Of a stretch of 64,000 nucleotides of DNA, positions 18,901 through 27,684 are shown piece by piece. The stretch covers positions 1 through 64,000 of the forward strand of contig NZ_JAAUWT010000007.1 in NCBI RefSeq assembly GCF_014694455.1. The letters are read 5' to 3'. The notes under the pieces are model-generated. The model was not told where the DNA came from. It worked only from the letters and a program-made list of their open reading frames with translations, and ran no database searches. Origin of the DNA: Vibrio sp. S9_S30. GTDB lineage: Bacteria > Pseudomonadota > Gammaproteobacteria > Enterobacterales > Vibrionaceae. Numbering within the stretch: the stretch's first letter is position 1; the number at the start of each line of letters is the position of its first letter. A program made the position numbers and the translations under genes.

Positions 18901-19670
18901 ACCCAATGATCGCTCGCTTTTGCTTTTAGCCCGAAATGGCGCACTTTAACTGGCGATTCGCCTTGCAAGGTAAAATTACGAACTTCCACCCCTTCCACAA
19001 CTACGTCTAGCGGAATCCATACCTCCGGCAGTTCGATGTCTGCGGTGTTGCCCTCCGCCGCTTCAGCTATTGCCGTTTCGGTTTTCTTGTTGGCATCGGT
19101 AGGTGCCAGCGTCATATCCATGTCATTCAACATTGTTGAGTGCAACGTCAGTACTCGACCTTCCATTGTTACGGCGGTCGAAAACGATTTCCATTGGATC
19201 TCTGTGCCTAACACATCAAGCGCAATGTCGTTCAACTGAACGCGGTTGATGGAGACAGGAATAGGCAATGTGATCTCGGTGAGTGGCTCTGAAGGGGTTG
19301 GCTCTTCTTGAGCCGGCGACGCCTCCCCTGAAAGAGCAAAAGATAACGATTCGAGAGTAAGGTTATCGACGCACACTCGTGGTTCAAATAAGCATTCTGC
19401 ATTCAGTTCGAGTTGCACTGCCTTCGCCTGAAGATCGATAAACAATTCAGGATCTTTGAAATTAACTTGGCGAAGCGTTATGCCCGTAAGAATCGCCCCT
19501 TCAGCCTCTTCCACCGTCAGCTGAGGCAATGCTTTCTGTGCGCCCCACATGGCAAGGTTCAAACCCGTTTGTGTAAACAGCAAACCGCCTAATAAAAGCA
19601 ATAAAACCAGCACAAAGCACGGAATAAAAAGGGCAAAGCGCACTAGCCACTTAGCAACAGTACGGGTCAT
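15903..19670 (-). CDS. tamB: Translocation and assembly module, inner-membrane protein TamB
   Basis: The 1255-residue protein has one N-terminal membrane anchor (about residues 10-32) and a very long beta-rich periplasmic part ending in the conserved DUF490/TamB C-terminal region (FVVGEVNILNGSYRSFGQ, LIQKGKILMNGPVDQP, LSYLLRGRN, TYGVGIFNSLGEFTVRYRL). TamB spans the periplasm and, with TamA, helps insert outer-membrane proteins and is linked to phospholipid transport. The ATG overlaps the tamA stop by 4 bases, so translation is coupled. Confidence 0.95.
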   Translation of the reverse strand: MTRTVAKWLVRFALFIPCFVLVLLLLLGGLLFTQTGLNLAMWGAQKALPQLTVEEAEGAILTGITLRQVNFKDPELFIDLQAKAVQLELNAECLFEPRVCVDNLTLESLSFALSGEASPAQEEPTPSEPLTEITLPIPVSINRVQLNDIALDVLGTEIQWKSFSTAVTMEGRVLTLHSTMLNDMDMTLAPTDANKKTETAIAEAAEGNTADIELPEVWIPLDVVVEGVEVRNFTLQGESPVKVRHFGLKAKASDHWVSIEKLVLDMPEVTVDASTEIELKGDYRLPKLALDAKLNQTELKGQTLSLKANGSVADLNLNADLGGVIKAHLEGSLKPLQAVLPFDLSLSQGEVQWPLTGEADYRSDIDSIDIKGNLDAYQLFVALKAQGKDLPDMELVTSAKGTLERVNVNSLVLKTLGGQVSGQVTADWSKLVTWNATLGLDSLQPGLQWPDTEGNISGSITTNGSLTEKGGWKVSVPLLAIQGLIRDYPLSINGQLDAEDINKSGEPSIYTKGVELSHGPNNLFVSGSLDKQWGMDVELNFPEFVKSIPELRGHMYGKVNLRGEFKEPQIKVDVSVNEVDWKQEVTVESVTLSGDISPLPAPKGDVSLIVKNVKAQDRYIENVDLQFSGTQEAHQLTLDVLSDWVSTSLKVVGGLTEKPEMVWKGELQRADITSEQGTWTLEEAAALGFNMATNLASVQAHCWNQKGASLCLTKDLSAGESGEANIAIKQFNFDQIKRFVPPETDLKGEVNASAWARWAPNAKPELTVSISLPEGQVTQSLDAPITVGWNGITLDAELENDTLRSRWSLDLTDNGVIDGQANINNVQSNNQTINGKLGIRDIHLGMLKPLLGEFSEADANIYSDLTFSGPLLHPKLKGDFVVEKLIAKGEITPVDVDEGRISVAFNGYDAVVSAKINTPDGTLNVNGDGHWADLKAWRGNLAVFAEELNVKLPPMVHIKVKPDLNISVTPDLAKIEGDIHLPWGRIEVEELPPSAVAVSSDEVLLDENFNPVEEKQPLPMNIQTNVNVKIGDDFRLSAFGLLGNLKGDLKVSQRDKGPFVVGEVNILNGSYRSFGQDLLIQKGKILMNGPVDQPYVAITAIRNPDNIQDDVTAGIRVDGPADTPQVSIFSDPAMPQANALSYLLRGRNIDAEAGGNLMATTLIGLSLAKSGKVVGEIGQAFGVQDLQLDTAGSGDDSQVTVSGYILPGLKVTYGVGIFNSLGEFTVRYRLMQDLYVEAVSGLGSAVDLIYQFEFD

Positions 19671-21382
19671 AGCTCGGGCCCCAACGTAAAGTGAATGGCA
19701 AATCTTTCGTCAGGTTTTTTATCCAATCCCCAAGCAAAATCTAGCCGGATGGGACCAACAGGCGAAGCCCATCGAATACCCACACCCACGCCTTTCTTCC
19801 ATTCAGGCGTCTCCGTCCATGCATCACCGTAATCAACGAATGTTGCCGCCCACCAATTGCCATAAACTCGGTATTGATACTCTAAGCTACTCACGGCTAG
19901 ATATTTACCACCACTGAACTTATCTTCTGGCTGAGTGGTAGGGATATCTTCATACCCATAGCCACGAATACTGTTGTCTCCACCCGCAAAAAAACGCAGA
20001 GAGCGAGGCACTTTGTCAAATTCGCCTGCGAACACGCCACCGGCATTAAAACGCGCTAATCCGCGGTGATTTTCACCTACGCTACGCACAATGGCGGTAC
20101 GACCTCGCACCCTTAAAATATCGGTATCAGAAAGTAAGCTTTCATTTCCAGCTTCCACCGTGAGCAGGTTTTTGTCTCCCCACATGGGCATTACACCACC
20201 ACGCGCACGCACACGGCTAAAACTGAATCCCGGTAAGATGAATTTGGAAAAACGGGATTGATCACGCTCTTCCGAGTCGTCATATAAAAGTCGTATAGAT
20301 ACCGTTCTTTGCCACCCTGAATCCAATTTCCAATGCCGCTTTACAGCTAAGTTATGCTCTAGGCTTTTGGTCTCATCTTTATCGGTACGTTTCATTCCAT
20401 ACTGAATTTCGTAATATTCGCGCAATACGTCTTCTAAAGGAATTTTATAGCTTGCTGTGATCGCTTGTTCTGGCAAAGAAAGAGACATACTGCTGTCTAA
20501 ACTGTGCCCTCGATCATTCAGCCACGGCTTTTTCCAACTGAGCTTGCCTCGAACACCAATGTCCGTCGAGTACCCTAACCCCGTTTCTATCTGGTTTTCA
20601 GACTGTGGAGTAAGGTTGATGTTCATGGGCAATTCACGCTGTTTCCCGATGTAGCTCAAGTCTGGTTCGACATGCACAGAAGAAAACCATTCCGTATTAG
20701 ATAAGCTCTGATTCAGCTCACCGATATTGGAGGCCAGATAAGGATCTCCTGCTTCAAAAGGCACCAGAGATCGCACTCGGCTTTCACGGATTTGACTGCC
20801 AACAATCCGAGTGTCACCAAAGTAATAACGCTGACCACTGGTAAAGTCTATCGTAATAAAAGCTTGTTTGTGTTCGGGAGACACTTCTAAGCGTGTTTGA
20901 CCAAACTCGCCATCAAAATAGCCTTTTCTTAAAGCTAAATTTCGTAAGTTTGATTTGTAAGATTCATAGGCGTTGTGGTTTAACGGCTCACCGACCCCTA
21001 GCTTGGCATCGCTGCGAAGCTGAATGAAATCCGGATCCGTTGCCGCTTCTCCTGAAATGATCAAATCGCTGGTGCGGATCACTACGACTGGACCGGGATC
21101 AACCAAAACCGTCAGAGATTGTGCCTCTTCGCCCACTTGAAATGCGATCTCTGGCTGGTAATAACCCAATGCCTTCAATGCCTTCTGAATGTTATCTTCC
21201 ACTCGGGATTGAAAGCGGAGCGACGTGGAATACTCGCTTGGATCGATAGCAGACAGGTAAGCAGACACGTTGGCGTCCAACTCTCCTTCTAATCCTTCTA
21301 CTTCAAAATCGAAAGCGAATACGGGGAATCCAATAGCAAGTAAACCCCACCCGAGCAGGCGAGAAATTTGTTTCTTATTCAT
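19667..21382 (-). CDS. tamA: Translocation and assembly module, outer-membrane protein TamA
   Basis: The 571-residue Omp85-family protein has a signal peptide, three N-terminal POTRA-type domains (to about residue 255) and a C-terminal barrel with the family motifs GGDNSIRGYGYE and the final GPIRLDFAWGLDK. It pairs with TamB in outer-membrane assembly. The ATG at 21382 (MNKKQISRLL) is preferred since it begins a proper signal peptide; an in-frame TTG 33 bases upstream is the alternative. No strong ribosome site is visible before the ATG. Confidence 0.93.
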   Translation of the reverse strand: MNKKQISRLLGWGLLAIGFPVFAFDFEVEGLEGELDANVSAYLSAIDPSEYSTSLRFQSRVEDNIQKALKALGYYQPEIAFQVGEEAQSLTVLVDPGPVVVIRTSDLIISGEAATDPDFIQLRSDAKLGVGEPLNHNAYESYKSNLRNLALRKGYFDGEFGQTRLEVSPEHKQAFITIDFTSGQRYYFGDTRIVGSQIRESRVRSLVPFEAGDPYLASNIGELNQSLSNTEWFSSVHVEPDLSYIGKQRELPMNINLTPQSENQIETGLGYSTDIGVRGKLSWKKPWLNDRGHSLDSSMSLSLPEQAITASYKIPLEDVLREYYEIQYGMKRTDKDETKSLEHNLAVKRHWKLDSGWQRTVSIRLLYDDSEERDQSRFSKFILPGFSFSRVRARGGVMPMWGDKNLLTVEAGNESLLSDTDILRVRGRTAIVRSVGENHRGLARFNAGGVFAGEFDKVPRSLRFFAGGDNSIRGYGYEDIPTTQPEDKFSGGKYLAVSSLEYQYRVYGNWWAATFVDYGDAWTETPEWKKGVGVGIRWASPVGPIRLDFAWGLDKKPDERFAIHFTLGPEL

Positions 21383-21541
21383 ATCTGACAGCGCAATGTA
21401 CAACCTTTTTCTCAAGATCGCTCAACGCTATCAGAAATTGCGTGCGCCACATAGTCTTAAACAGTGGAAACTGATATTGGCTCTAATTACAGAGAAAAGT
21501 ATGGTGAGTATGATGTAAGTAATAAGTAAACGATGGGCAGT

Positions 21542-21569
21542 AAAAAGGCGAACCATTGGGTTCGCCTTT
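21542..21569 (-). terminator. Terminator of the FG-GAP lipoprotein gene
   Basis: On the minus strand AAAGGCGAACC, loop CAATGG-like, GGTTCGCCTTT and further T residues lie just after the lipoprotein stop codon. This isolates that gene from tamA. Confidence 0.85.
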
Positions 21570-21581
21570 GAAAAGTAAGTG

Positions 21582-24500
21582 CTACGGGTTGATTTGGTAC
21601 ATAGCTTGATCGGTAGAGACGAGCGCTTGCAGACCTTTTTCAGGGTGGTTTCGAAGCTTAATGCCGTATTGACTTGGCTCACCAATTAATGGTGGGCTTT
21701 TCCACAATGAATCACCTTTGTAATCGAGTCCTCTTACGTGGAGCTGATAAGATGAGCTGGAACCAAAGTGCGTGTTTTCCCTAGTAGTTACAATGAAGCC
21801 TTGCTCATTAAGTTGTGAAGTATTCACCGCGATCCCGATAGTTTCAAAATTCAAATCGTAGCTTGCTTTTAGTGCGAGGCTATTCTCTGCAACTTCAAAA
21901 ACTAAGAGTTGATTACTGTATTCAGTAAAGCACGCAACTTCCTTACTGCTGTCTGAATCGTGGTTAAACACTAGAACTTTCTCGCAACCAAAATCTGAAT
22001 TTTCGTAGGTGGATTTGACGGTCACTGAATTATCTGCCACTTGAAGAAGCGATAAATTGTCCCCTTCAGAAACCACAATCAACCCTGCCGTTTCATCATA
22101 CATTTCAAAATCAATAACTTGGGTATAATCAGGAGAGAACTGGTAGGTTGCAATGGATGCATTGTTAACCACATCGTGCATCGTTATTTGAGAGCCACTA
22201 GAAAGCACAATGTCTTGCTTTCCATCTTGATTAAAATCGGCAGACTTAACTATTTTTGAGTCGTTATCTACCAACAGTTCATGTGAACTCGTTACTGAAT
22301 CATTAGAAAGTTCAACCAGCTCAATTTGAGAGTTGTAATAATCTATCTTAGGTAGCACAATTTCAGAATAGCCATCTTCATTGGAATCAATAGATACGGT
22401 ATTGAATAATGGATAACTTGTATAATCTGTACCACTACTGATCTTGACACCCCCCTCAGAGCCTACCATCGCAAATTTATTGCCGACTGAAGTATTATTA
22501 TAACGCCCCACTAAATACAAGGCATCTCCTTTTGTAGGAGTAACCTTTGCCCACCCTACCGCCCTAAATGCTGACGATGACTCTTCAATATTAGTGTGTT
22601 TCAGGGTTGCATTATTTGCAGAGATATCGGCACTGACAAAGCCACTGCGCGAATAGCTTCCGCTGTTCCCCCATAACATCTCAATATGCGTGTCATTATC
22701 CATATCTCCAACAGTCAGTGAGTTAATTGCACCATTGCCTGAGGAGGATAAACTCCATAACTGATTAAGAGTATTGTCTTCAACTTTGAACGCTTTGATT
22801 CCACTGTATGAACAATCCATAAGCAACACATTTGTCGCCCCAGTAGTAAGTTGAGCTTTTATCAAATCACACCTAGGCAAATATTGAGTAGACGACAATT
22901 CGGTCGTCGTGTTCGTTATAGCAGAGTACATGTAGTAATGATTGCCGTTGCCGTAGAGCCTTCCAACGATCTCATTTACACCGTCTTGATTGTAATCTCC
23001 AACGGCTACCCCACCCTCAGAAAATTGCCCCTGGTAATTCCACTGTATATCCCAAGTTGCGGTGTCAATAACCCAACCACCATCTAGCACAAGCTCAAGG
23101 GCTTCGTCATTATCGACATTCGAATAGATAAGTTGAGAAGAACCTGTAACATCAAACTCGTTTACAACAGGAAAAGAAAAATCGTTCCAACCATAAACAG
23201 AAAGTTTAGAGTCGTAGCCAAACAATTCACGGTGCAAGATTGCCACTTCTAGAACGCCGTCATTATCTGTGTCTGCGAATGCCGCCCCCAATATGTACTG
23301 AGCAGCGTCAAACACCACTTGAGGCTTGCTAGATAAATCCTCTAAGGTGAGGATATTCTTTGAGGTAACAATAACGATTTCTTTTTTCAGGTCATTATCG
23401 ATATCTAAATAATGTACCTGCTGTATCGAGCCATTACTTGGTAACTGGTAGGGATACATCCATTTTTGCTTGTATTGCCCATTTTCAAAACTATATAGGG
23501 AGAGACCACTTTCATTGTCTGTCGTCAGGAATTCATTTAAGCCATCGCCATCGAAGTCATCGATAATAATAGAGTCATCTTTAGATGGGCTGTATTCACC
23601 AGAACGAACGAGAGGTTCCGCTTTACTACTATTGACTTCGACCCCCAATACATACTCAGAGGTTTCGTCATGATTTGACTTAAACGTAAATTCAAAAGTT
23701 TGAACGGGAAATAAAAAATCGGAACCGGAAGGTGCCGTCCAAGAAATAACACCATCACTGCTGATTGTGGCACCATCGGGAGCAGATTCCATACGGACGC
23801 TTTCAAAACCATTGGTATCTAAATCAAACAGCGAAACGCCAAATTGCAGCTCATCCCCTGTAAAAACGTCTGTGGGTAAATTGTCTGTTGTGATTACTGG
23901 TTGGGTGTCATTAAGGACAATGTATGCCCAATTGCTGGTTATCGAACTCGTTCCATCAAAAACAACCGCTTGAACTTGAACATCGTCACCATAAGCCGCC
24001 GTGTACGCGGGAAGCACATTGGTTGTTTCCCCCTCCACCACCTCACCATTGATATACCATCGGTAGCTCAGTTGTAATTCATCTTGCGGTGTATCAGGAT
24101 CTGAAAATTCTGGGCTGTCCACAACGATGGGGGTTGCCGTGCTTAAATCGTAAGACAATTGTGTAGGCGCACTAGCATAAATATCAGTAAAAGCAGGGGG
24201 CAGAGTCAACAAGTCCAATGGATAAAGCTCAATGGGTTGAGTCAACGCAAACTGAAAACCGCTCACTTTAGATAAGTGCGTGCCTACATCAAAAGAACCA
24301 TCGCGATCTATATCTTCTTGATAGGTGAAGTAATCATTGGAAAACGTCAGTTTGACTCCATCATTCGCTTTAAAACTTAATGAGCCTTCATGGAAGTTAG
24401 GATAGTAGCTTCCTTGTAACCCCCGAGAAGAAACGTCCACTTTCCCAAATTCACCTAGCCACACCGTTCCATTCACCTCTGCACTTAGGTCTTCATAGCC

Positions 24501-25178
24501 ATAGTCGTCTGGATCATGTAAAAAAGTGGTCAGGCTAACTTTAATACTTCTTCCACTGCTGTTGATATTATATAAAAGGTGAGTTTCTTTATATAACTCG
24601 AAGCCACTCTCATTAAACGTAGAGTAATGCGTCCGAACATACCCAGTAACCTTCCTACCTTTAACATTTAGGTTATCAACATAATAGGTTCTTTCACCCT
24701 TATCATTGAAGGATACGGCCAATACTCCAGAGAGAGACGTCTTACGCTCCAGTGTCACACAGTTATTAAAATCCAGAGACACCGTCCCCAAGCCCTGTTC
24801 GTCCAATGTTGAGTTAATATCAACAAAGCCAGATTCTCCACATTCAAAAGACTTTCCAAATGTATTTTCAATGGCGATGAAGTTATCAATTTGCTCATCT
24901 CCAAAAATAAAAAGAAAATCGAGATCTAACGCGAAATTCGAAGCCTGCCTTACGATAGAAGGATCGAGCGATGCTACTTGTGATTCCCCAGAATAACCTT
25001 GTTCAACGAGGCGCAGAGCGGCTTCTTTTAATTCGGATTCTGAATATTGCGTTGCATTTTTCAGTATATTTGAATTGATGTTAACAGGTGCGGTATCGCT
25101 GGAGGAGTCCCCCCCTCCACAGGCAGAAAGTAGGATAGCCATCCCTAGCGCGGACGACGCTTTTAGTTTACCAAGCAT
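21582..25178 (-). CDS. Large FG-GAP/VCBS-like repeat lipoprotein, 1198 aa
   Basis: The protein starts with a lipoprotein signal ending in the lipobox LSAC (Cys20), followed by GGG and an Asp/Ser stretch, so it is exported and lipidated. Residues ~25-330 form a beta-rich N-terminal part. About 330-550 contain two Ig/cadherin-like segments (FSDPDTPQDELQLSYRW, TTDNLPTDVFTGDELQFG). From ~550 to the end there are many D-x-D-x-D-G type calcium-like loops (DDFDGDGLNEF, DIDNDLKKEI, DTDNDGVLEV, DYNQDGVNEI, DSNEDGYSEI, DFNQDGKQDI), the pattern of FG-GAP/VCBS propeller repeats. It is a single-gene unit with its own terminator. A surface or adhesion-type role is plausible, but the function is unknown. 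Confidence 0.8.
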   Translation of the reverse strand: MLGKLKASSALGMAILLSACGGGDSSSDTAPVNINSNILKNATQYSESELKEAALRLVEQGYSGESQVASLDPSIVRQASNFALDLDFLFIFGDEQIDNFIAIENTFGKSFECGESGFVDINSTLDEQGLGTVSLDFNNCVTLERKTSLSGVLAVSFNDKGERTYYVDNLNVKGRKVTGYVRTHYSTFNESGFELYKETHLLYNINSSGRSIKVSLTTFLHDPDDYGYEDLSAEVNGTVWLGEFGKVDVSSRGLQGSYYPNFHEGSLSFKANDGVKLTFSNDYFTYQEDIDRDGSFDVGTHLSKVSGFQFALTQPIELYPLDLLTLPPAFTDIYASAPTQLSYDLSTATPIVVDSPEFSDPDTPQDELQLSYRWYINGEVVEGETTNVLPAYTAAYGDDVQVQAVVFDGTSSITSNWAYIVLNDTQPVITTDNLPTDVFTGDELQFGVSLFDLDTNGFESVRMESAPDGATISSDGVISWTAPSGSDFLFPVQTFEFTFKSNHDETSEYVLGVEVNSSKAEPLVRSGEYSPSKDDSIIIDDFDGDGLNEFLTTDNESGLSLYSFENGQYKQKWMYPYQLPSNGSIQQVHYLDIDNDLKKEIVIVTSKNILTLEDLSSKPQVVFDAAQYILGAAFADTDNDGVLEVAILHRELFGYDSKLSVYGWNDFSFPVVNEFDVTGSSQLIYSNVDNDEALELVLDGGWVIDTATWDIQWNYQGQFSEGGVAVGDYNQDGVNEIVGRLYGNGNHYYMYSAITNTTTELSSTQYLPRCDLIKAQLTTGATNVLLMDCSYSGIKAFKVEDNTLNQLWSLSSSGNGAINSLTVGDMDNDTHIEMLWGNSGSYSRSGFVSADISANNATLKHTNIEESSSAFRAVGWAKVTPTKGDALYLVGRYNNTSVGNKFAMVGSEGGVKISSGTDYTSYPLFNTVSIDSNEDGYSEIVLPKIDYYNSQIELVELSNDSVTSSHELLVDNDSKIVKSADFNQDGKQDIVLSSGSQITMHDVVNNASIATYQFSPDYTQVIDFEMYDETAGLIVVSEGDNLSLLQVADNSVTVKSTYENSDFGCEKVLVFNHDSDSSKEVACFTEYSNQLLVFEVAENSLALKASYDLNFETIGIAVNTSQLNEQGFIVTTRENTHFGSSSSYQLHVRGLDYKGDSLWKSPPLIGEPSQYGIKLRNHPEKGLQALVSTDQAMYQINP

Positions 25179-25191
25179 AATCTTTCCTTTG

Positions 25192-25245
25192 ATTGTACTT
25201 ATGGGACATATTGTACTTATGGGACATATTGTATTTATGGAACAT
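25192..25245. repeat. 18-bp tandem repeat x3 upstream of the FG-GAP lipoprotein
   Basis: ATTGTACTTATGGGACAT occurs exactly twice (25192, 25210) and once with two changes (25228). It begins 14 bases before the lipoprotein start codon and so occupies its leader or promoter. The rest of the gap 25179-25545 is A/T rich with no other structure seen. Confidence 0.92.
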
Positions 25246-25545
25246 GAGGATTAAACCCATTAGTTTCGAAGGAAATCTATCATATTTTCGTGATGATTTT
25301 ATTAGTGCAATCATGCTTCACTTCACATTCATCAAACAAATGATTCGTAGGCTTGATATTCGGAAATAAAAAATAACCGCGAAACATCAACATAACTTCA
25401 CCCACCTTATTTCACGGTTCTCTGAAAACAGAAACAAAGCTCATCTTCCGTCGTTTCCCCAGTTTAATTGATGATAATCACCAATTACCTACTCGGCTCC
25501 TTCATTACATTAAGGAAAACGTTCACACCCAATCAGGAGCCAACC

Positions 25546-26436
25546 ATGAAAGACATCCCACTCACTTCCTCTGTCGGGAGCCATGCGGAAAACCAAGAAG
25601 AAGACGTATTGGCGATTCAAAAAGCGTTAAATGAAGCAGCAAAAACCATCGGACTGGATGAGCCATTAAAAGAAGATGGCGTTATTGAGGACGACGTTGA
25701 GCACTCTAAAACGTGCCAAGCCATACGCAAGATGCAGGCAACATTATTGGGGTTCAAAAAACCTGATGGTCGTATCGACCGCGACGGAAAAAGCCACAGA
25801 GCGCTGGCAGAAGCGATATCAGATGAATTAGTCATCGCACCAAGCTTGTTTTTACCTCGAATTGAACCCGAAGTGGGGCTGTCAGACGAAGACTTTGAAA
25901 AAGCCGCTGAGTCACTGGGCTGTGGCGTTGCCGCGGTAAAAGCGGTGTCTGAAGTAGAGTCGGCAGGCAGCGGATTTTTTGCCAGCGGTCCTCCTTGCAT
26001 TCTGTTTGAAGCGCATATTTTCTCCAAACACAGCAACCGACAATTTGATGACTCTCATCCTGAGATTTCTTCACGGAAATGGGATCGCTCGCTCTACGTC
26101 GGTGGCGAGAAAGAGTATGAACGCTTGCAAGAAGCGATGACGCTAGACCGCAAAGCCGCCTTAAAATCGGCGTCCTATGGCCGGTATCAAATTATGGGTT
26201 TTAACCATGCGGCGGCAGGCTATGACGACATCGAAACATTTGTTCGCGACATGTTTCTCGCCGAACGCTTCCATCTGTTTGCGTTTGTCAGCTTCATCCA
26301 ATCGAATCCTAGAATGCACCATGCGATTCAGACACTGGATTGGGCGACGTTCGCTCGCCACTACAATGGTCCTGCTTACGCAGAGAATCGATACGATGAA
26401 AAACTGCTTCTCGCCTACCATAAACACTCAGGATAA
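25546..26436 (+). CDS. N-acetylmuramidase (DUF3380) with peptidoglycan-binding-like domain
   Basis: The 296-residue protein has two parts. Residues ~15-105 look like a peptidoglycan-binding domain (VLAIQKALNEA, DDVEHSKTCQAIRKMQ, GRIDRDGKSHRAL). Residues ~115-296 match the DUF3380 N-acetylmuramidase family: AVKAVSEVESAGSGFF carries the likely catalytic Glu, then CILFEAHIFSKHS, SYGRYQIMGFNH and FARHYNGPAYAENRYDEKL. It should cleave glycan strands of peptidoglycan. No signal peptide is present, as in phage endolysins and some secreted effectors. The ATG at 25546 follows CAGGAG; an earlier start would add 26 unlikely residues. It is first in a chain of plus-strand accessory genes. Confidence 0.85.
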   Translation: MKDIPLTSSVGSHAENQEEDVLAIQKALNEAAKTIGLDEPLKEDGVIEDDVEHSKTCQAIRKMQATLLGFKKPDGRIDRDGKSHRALAEAISDELVIAPSLFLPRIEPEVGLSDEDFEKAAESLGCGVAAVKAVSEVESAGSGFFASGPPCILFEAHIFSKHSNRQFDDSHPEISSRKWDRSLYVGGEKEYERLQEAMTLDRKAALKSASYGRYQIMGFNHAAAGYDDIETFVRDMFLAERFHLFAFVSFIQSNPRMHHAIQTLDWATFARHYNGPAYAENRYDEKLLLAYHKHSG

Positions 26437-26498
26437 TGGCGTAACCACCAACCCCAAAAGACTGCAACAGCCGCATTTGGCACATCAAGGAGAATAAC

Positions 26499-27272
26499 GT
26501 GGCACTGACACTGCAATGCACCCAAAATACACTCAAAAACATCACCGATGAAATGCTCACTACAGCGATATCTCTCAAAGATCTCGACAGCCATTGGGAG
26601 AAATTAAACCAGCTACAGAGGCTGTGCCAAATTGAGATTGGCGAGTTGAATTTCAGAGGGGTAGCTGACCCTTTGGATGAATCCATTACGCTGAATAACC
26701 GCGGCGGACTCGCCATTGACTTAAGCCATTGGACAATTCAGGCCGGCTCCCCCGATCAAGAATTCACGTTTTCTGAAGGCGCGGTTTTGGCACCGCATGG
26801 ACAACTCAAAGTCACCACAGCGGGTGAAGGTGAATTCAGTTTCCAATCCAAAATGCCGATTTGGAACAACCACGGCGATACCGCAACGCTACTGGATCCA
26901 AACGGGCAAGTCGTCGCTAAATTGGTTTATGGTGGCGATGCCTACGCCGATGTACTGATCAGTAATGTGCACTTCGACGGCGAAGAAAAACACACTGAAG
27001 GCGACGAGTATGTCGAGATATCCAATATTTCAGACAGCACCGTAGACATTAGCCTTTGGCGACTGGAATCCATTCGTAACCAAACCGTATTTACTTTCCC
27101 GGAAGGTTCACGCTTATCTGCTCAATCATCCATAAAAGTGTTTACGAACAAGGCTAACCTTGGCGACAACGAATTCAGTTTTGATAGCGCTAAAGCCATA
27201 TGGAACAACGAAAGTGGGGTGTGCACGCTGTTTGATTACCTCGATCACGAAGTGGCGAGCTATCAATATTAA
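26499..27272 (+). CDS. Protein with two lamin-tail-like domains
   Basis: The 257-residue protein has a helical N-terminal part (to ~45) and two copies of an Ig-like lamin-tail domain. Copy one is at about 45-130 (ITLNNRGGLAIDLSHWTI, FTFSEGAVLAPHGQLKV, IWNNHGDTATLLDPNG) and copy two at about 150-257 (VEISNISDSTVDISLWRL, FTFPEGSRLSAQSSIKV, IWNNESGVCTLFD). Their parallel wording shows an internal duplication. Bacterial lamin-tail domains are often found on secreted or surface proteins, but no signal peptide is seen here. It starts 62 bases after the muramidase gene with AAGGAGAA before the ATG, so the two are probably co-transcribed. Function unknown. Confidence 0.75.
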   Translation: MALTLQCTQNTLKNITDEMLTTAISLKDLDSHWEKLNQLQRLCQIEIGELNFRGVADPLDESITLNNRGGLAIDLSHWTIQAGSPDQEFTFSEGAVLAPHGQLKVTTAGEGEFSFQSKMPIWNNHGDTATLLDPNGQVVAKLVYGGDAYADVLISNVHFDGEEKHTEGDEYVEISNISDSTVDISLWRLESIRNQTVFTFPEGSRLSAQSSIKVFTNKANLGDNEFSFDSAKAIWNNESGVCTLFDYLDHEVASYQY

Positions 27273-27329
27273 CCCTAGTCATCCGTTTTTCCTTAGCACT
27301 TAGGCTTCACAAAAAATTAGGTTTTCCCC

Positions 27330-27640
27330 GTGTCGAATAAACCAGTAAAGACATTAATCAACGATGCCACCCCCCCCAATTGGGTAAGGATTTACACCGC
27401 CTTGCCAGTGACGGACGTCTTTTACTGCACTATGTGGCACGGCACGGGGACCTTTCTATTGATTCGGATATCGCCGTGGGCATTGCTCGTGTAAACGAAA
27501 AAATAGGCACCAAATACTGGAGCACGGAAGACGAAAGTCAATTGCTCCATTACTTGAATTGCTTGAATTGCTTGAATTGCTCGGGAGTAAATTTTGGGGG
27601 GTTGAGGGCGTTTCTTAAGAGCTTTCATTGTCAGCTCTAA
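27330..27640 (+). pseudogene. Frameshifted or phase-variable ORF with a C8 tract
   Basis: A GTG at 27330 with an upstream AGG opens a frame (VSNKPVKTLINDATPP) that leaves its natural frame at a run of eight C (27370-27377). Adding one C, or removing two, joins it to a well-formed continuation (LGKDLHRLASDGRLLLHYVA, then RHGDLSIDSDIAVGIARVNE) that stays open to 27640. The joined product would be ~103 residues. The C run may switch the gene on and off, be a fixed lesion, or be a sequencing error. A 9-bp repeat (CTTGAATTG x3, 27553-27579) encodes LNCLNCLNC near its end. I do not recognise the protein. Confidence 0.5.
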
Positions 27641-27644
27641 CGCT

Positions 27645-27684
27645 TTGAGTGTATTTTCCATAACTTGAGTGCGTCTTCCATAAC
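27645..27684. repeat. 20-bp direct repeat x2
   Basis: TTGAGTGTATTTTCCATAAC (27645) is followed at once by TTGAGTGCGTCTTCCATAAC (27665). The TTG of the second copy is the possible start of the next ORF. The repeat sits at the junction of the frameshifted ORF and its neighbour. Confidence 0.85.
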
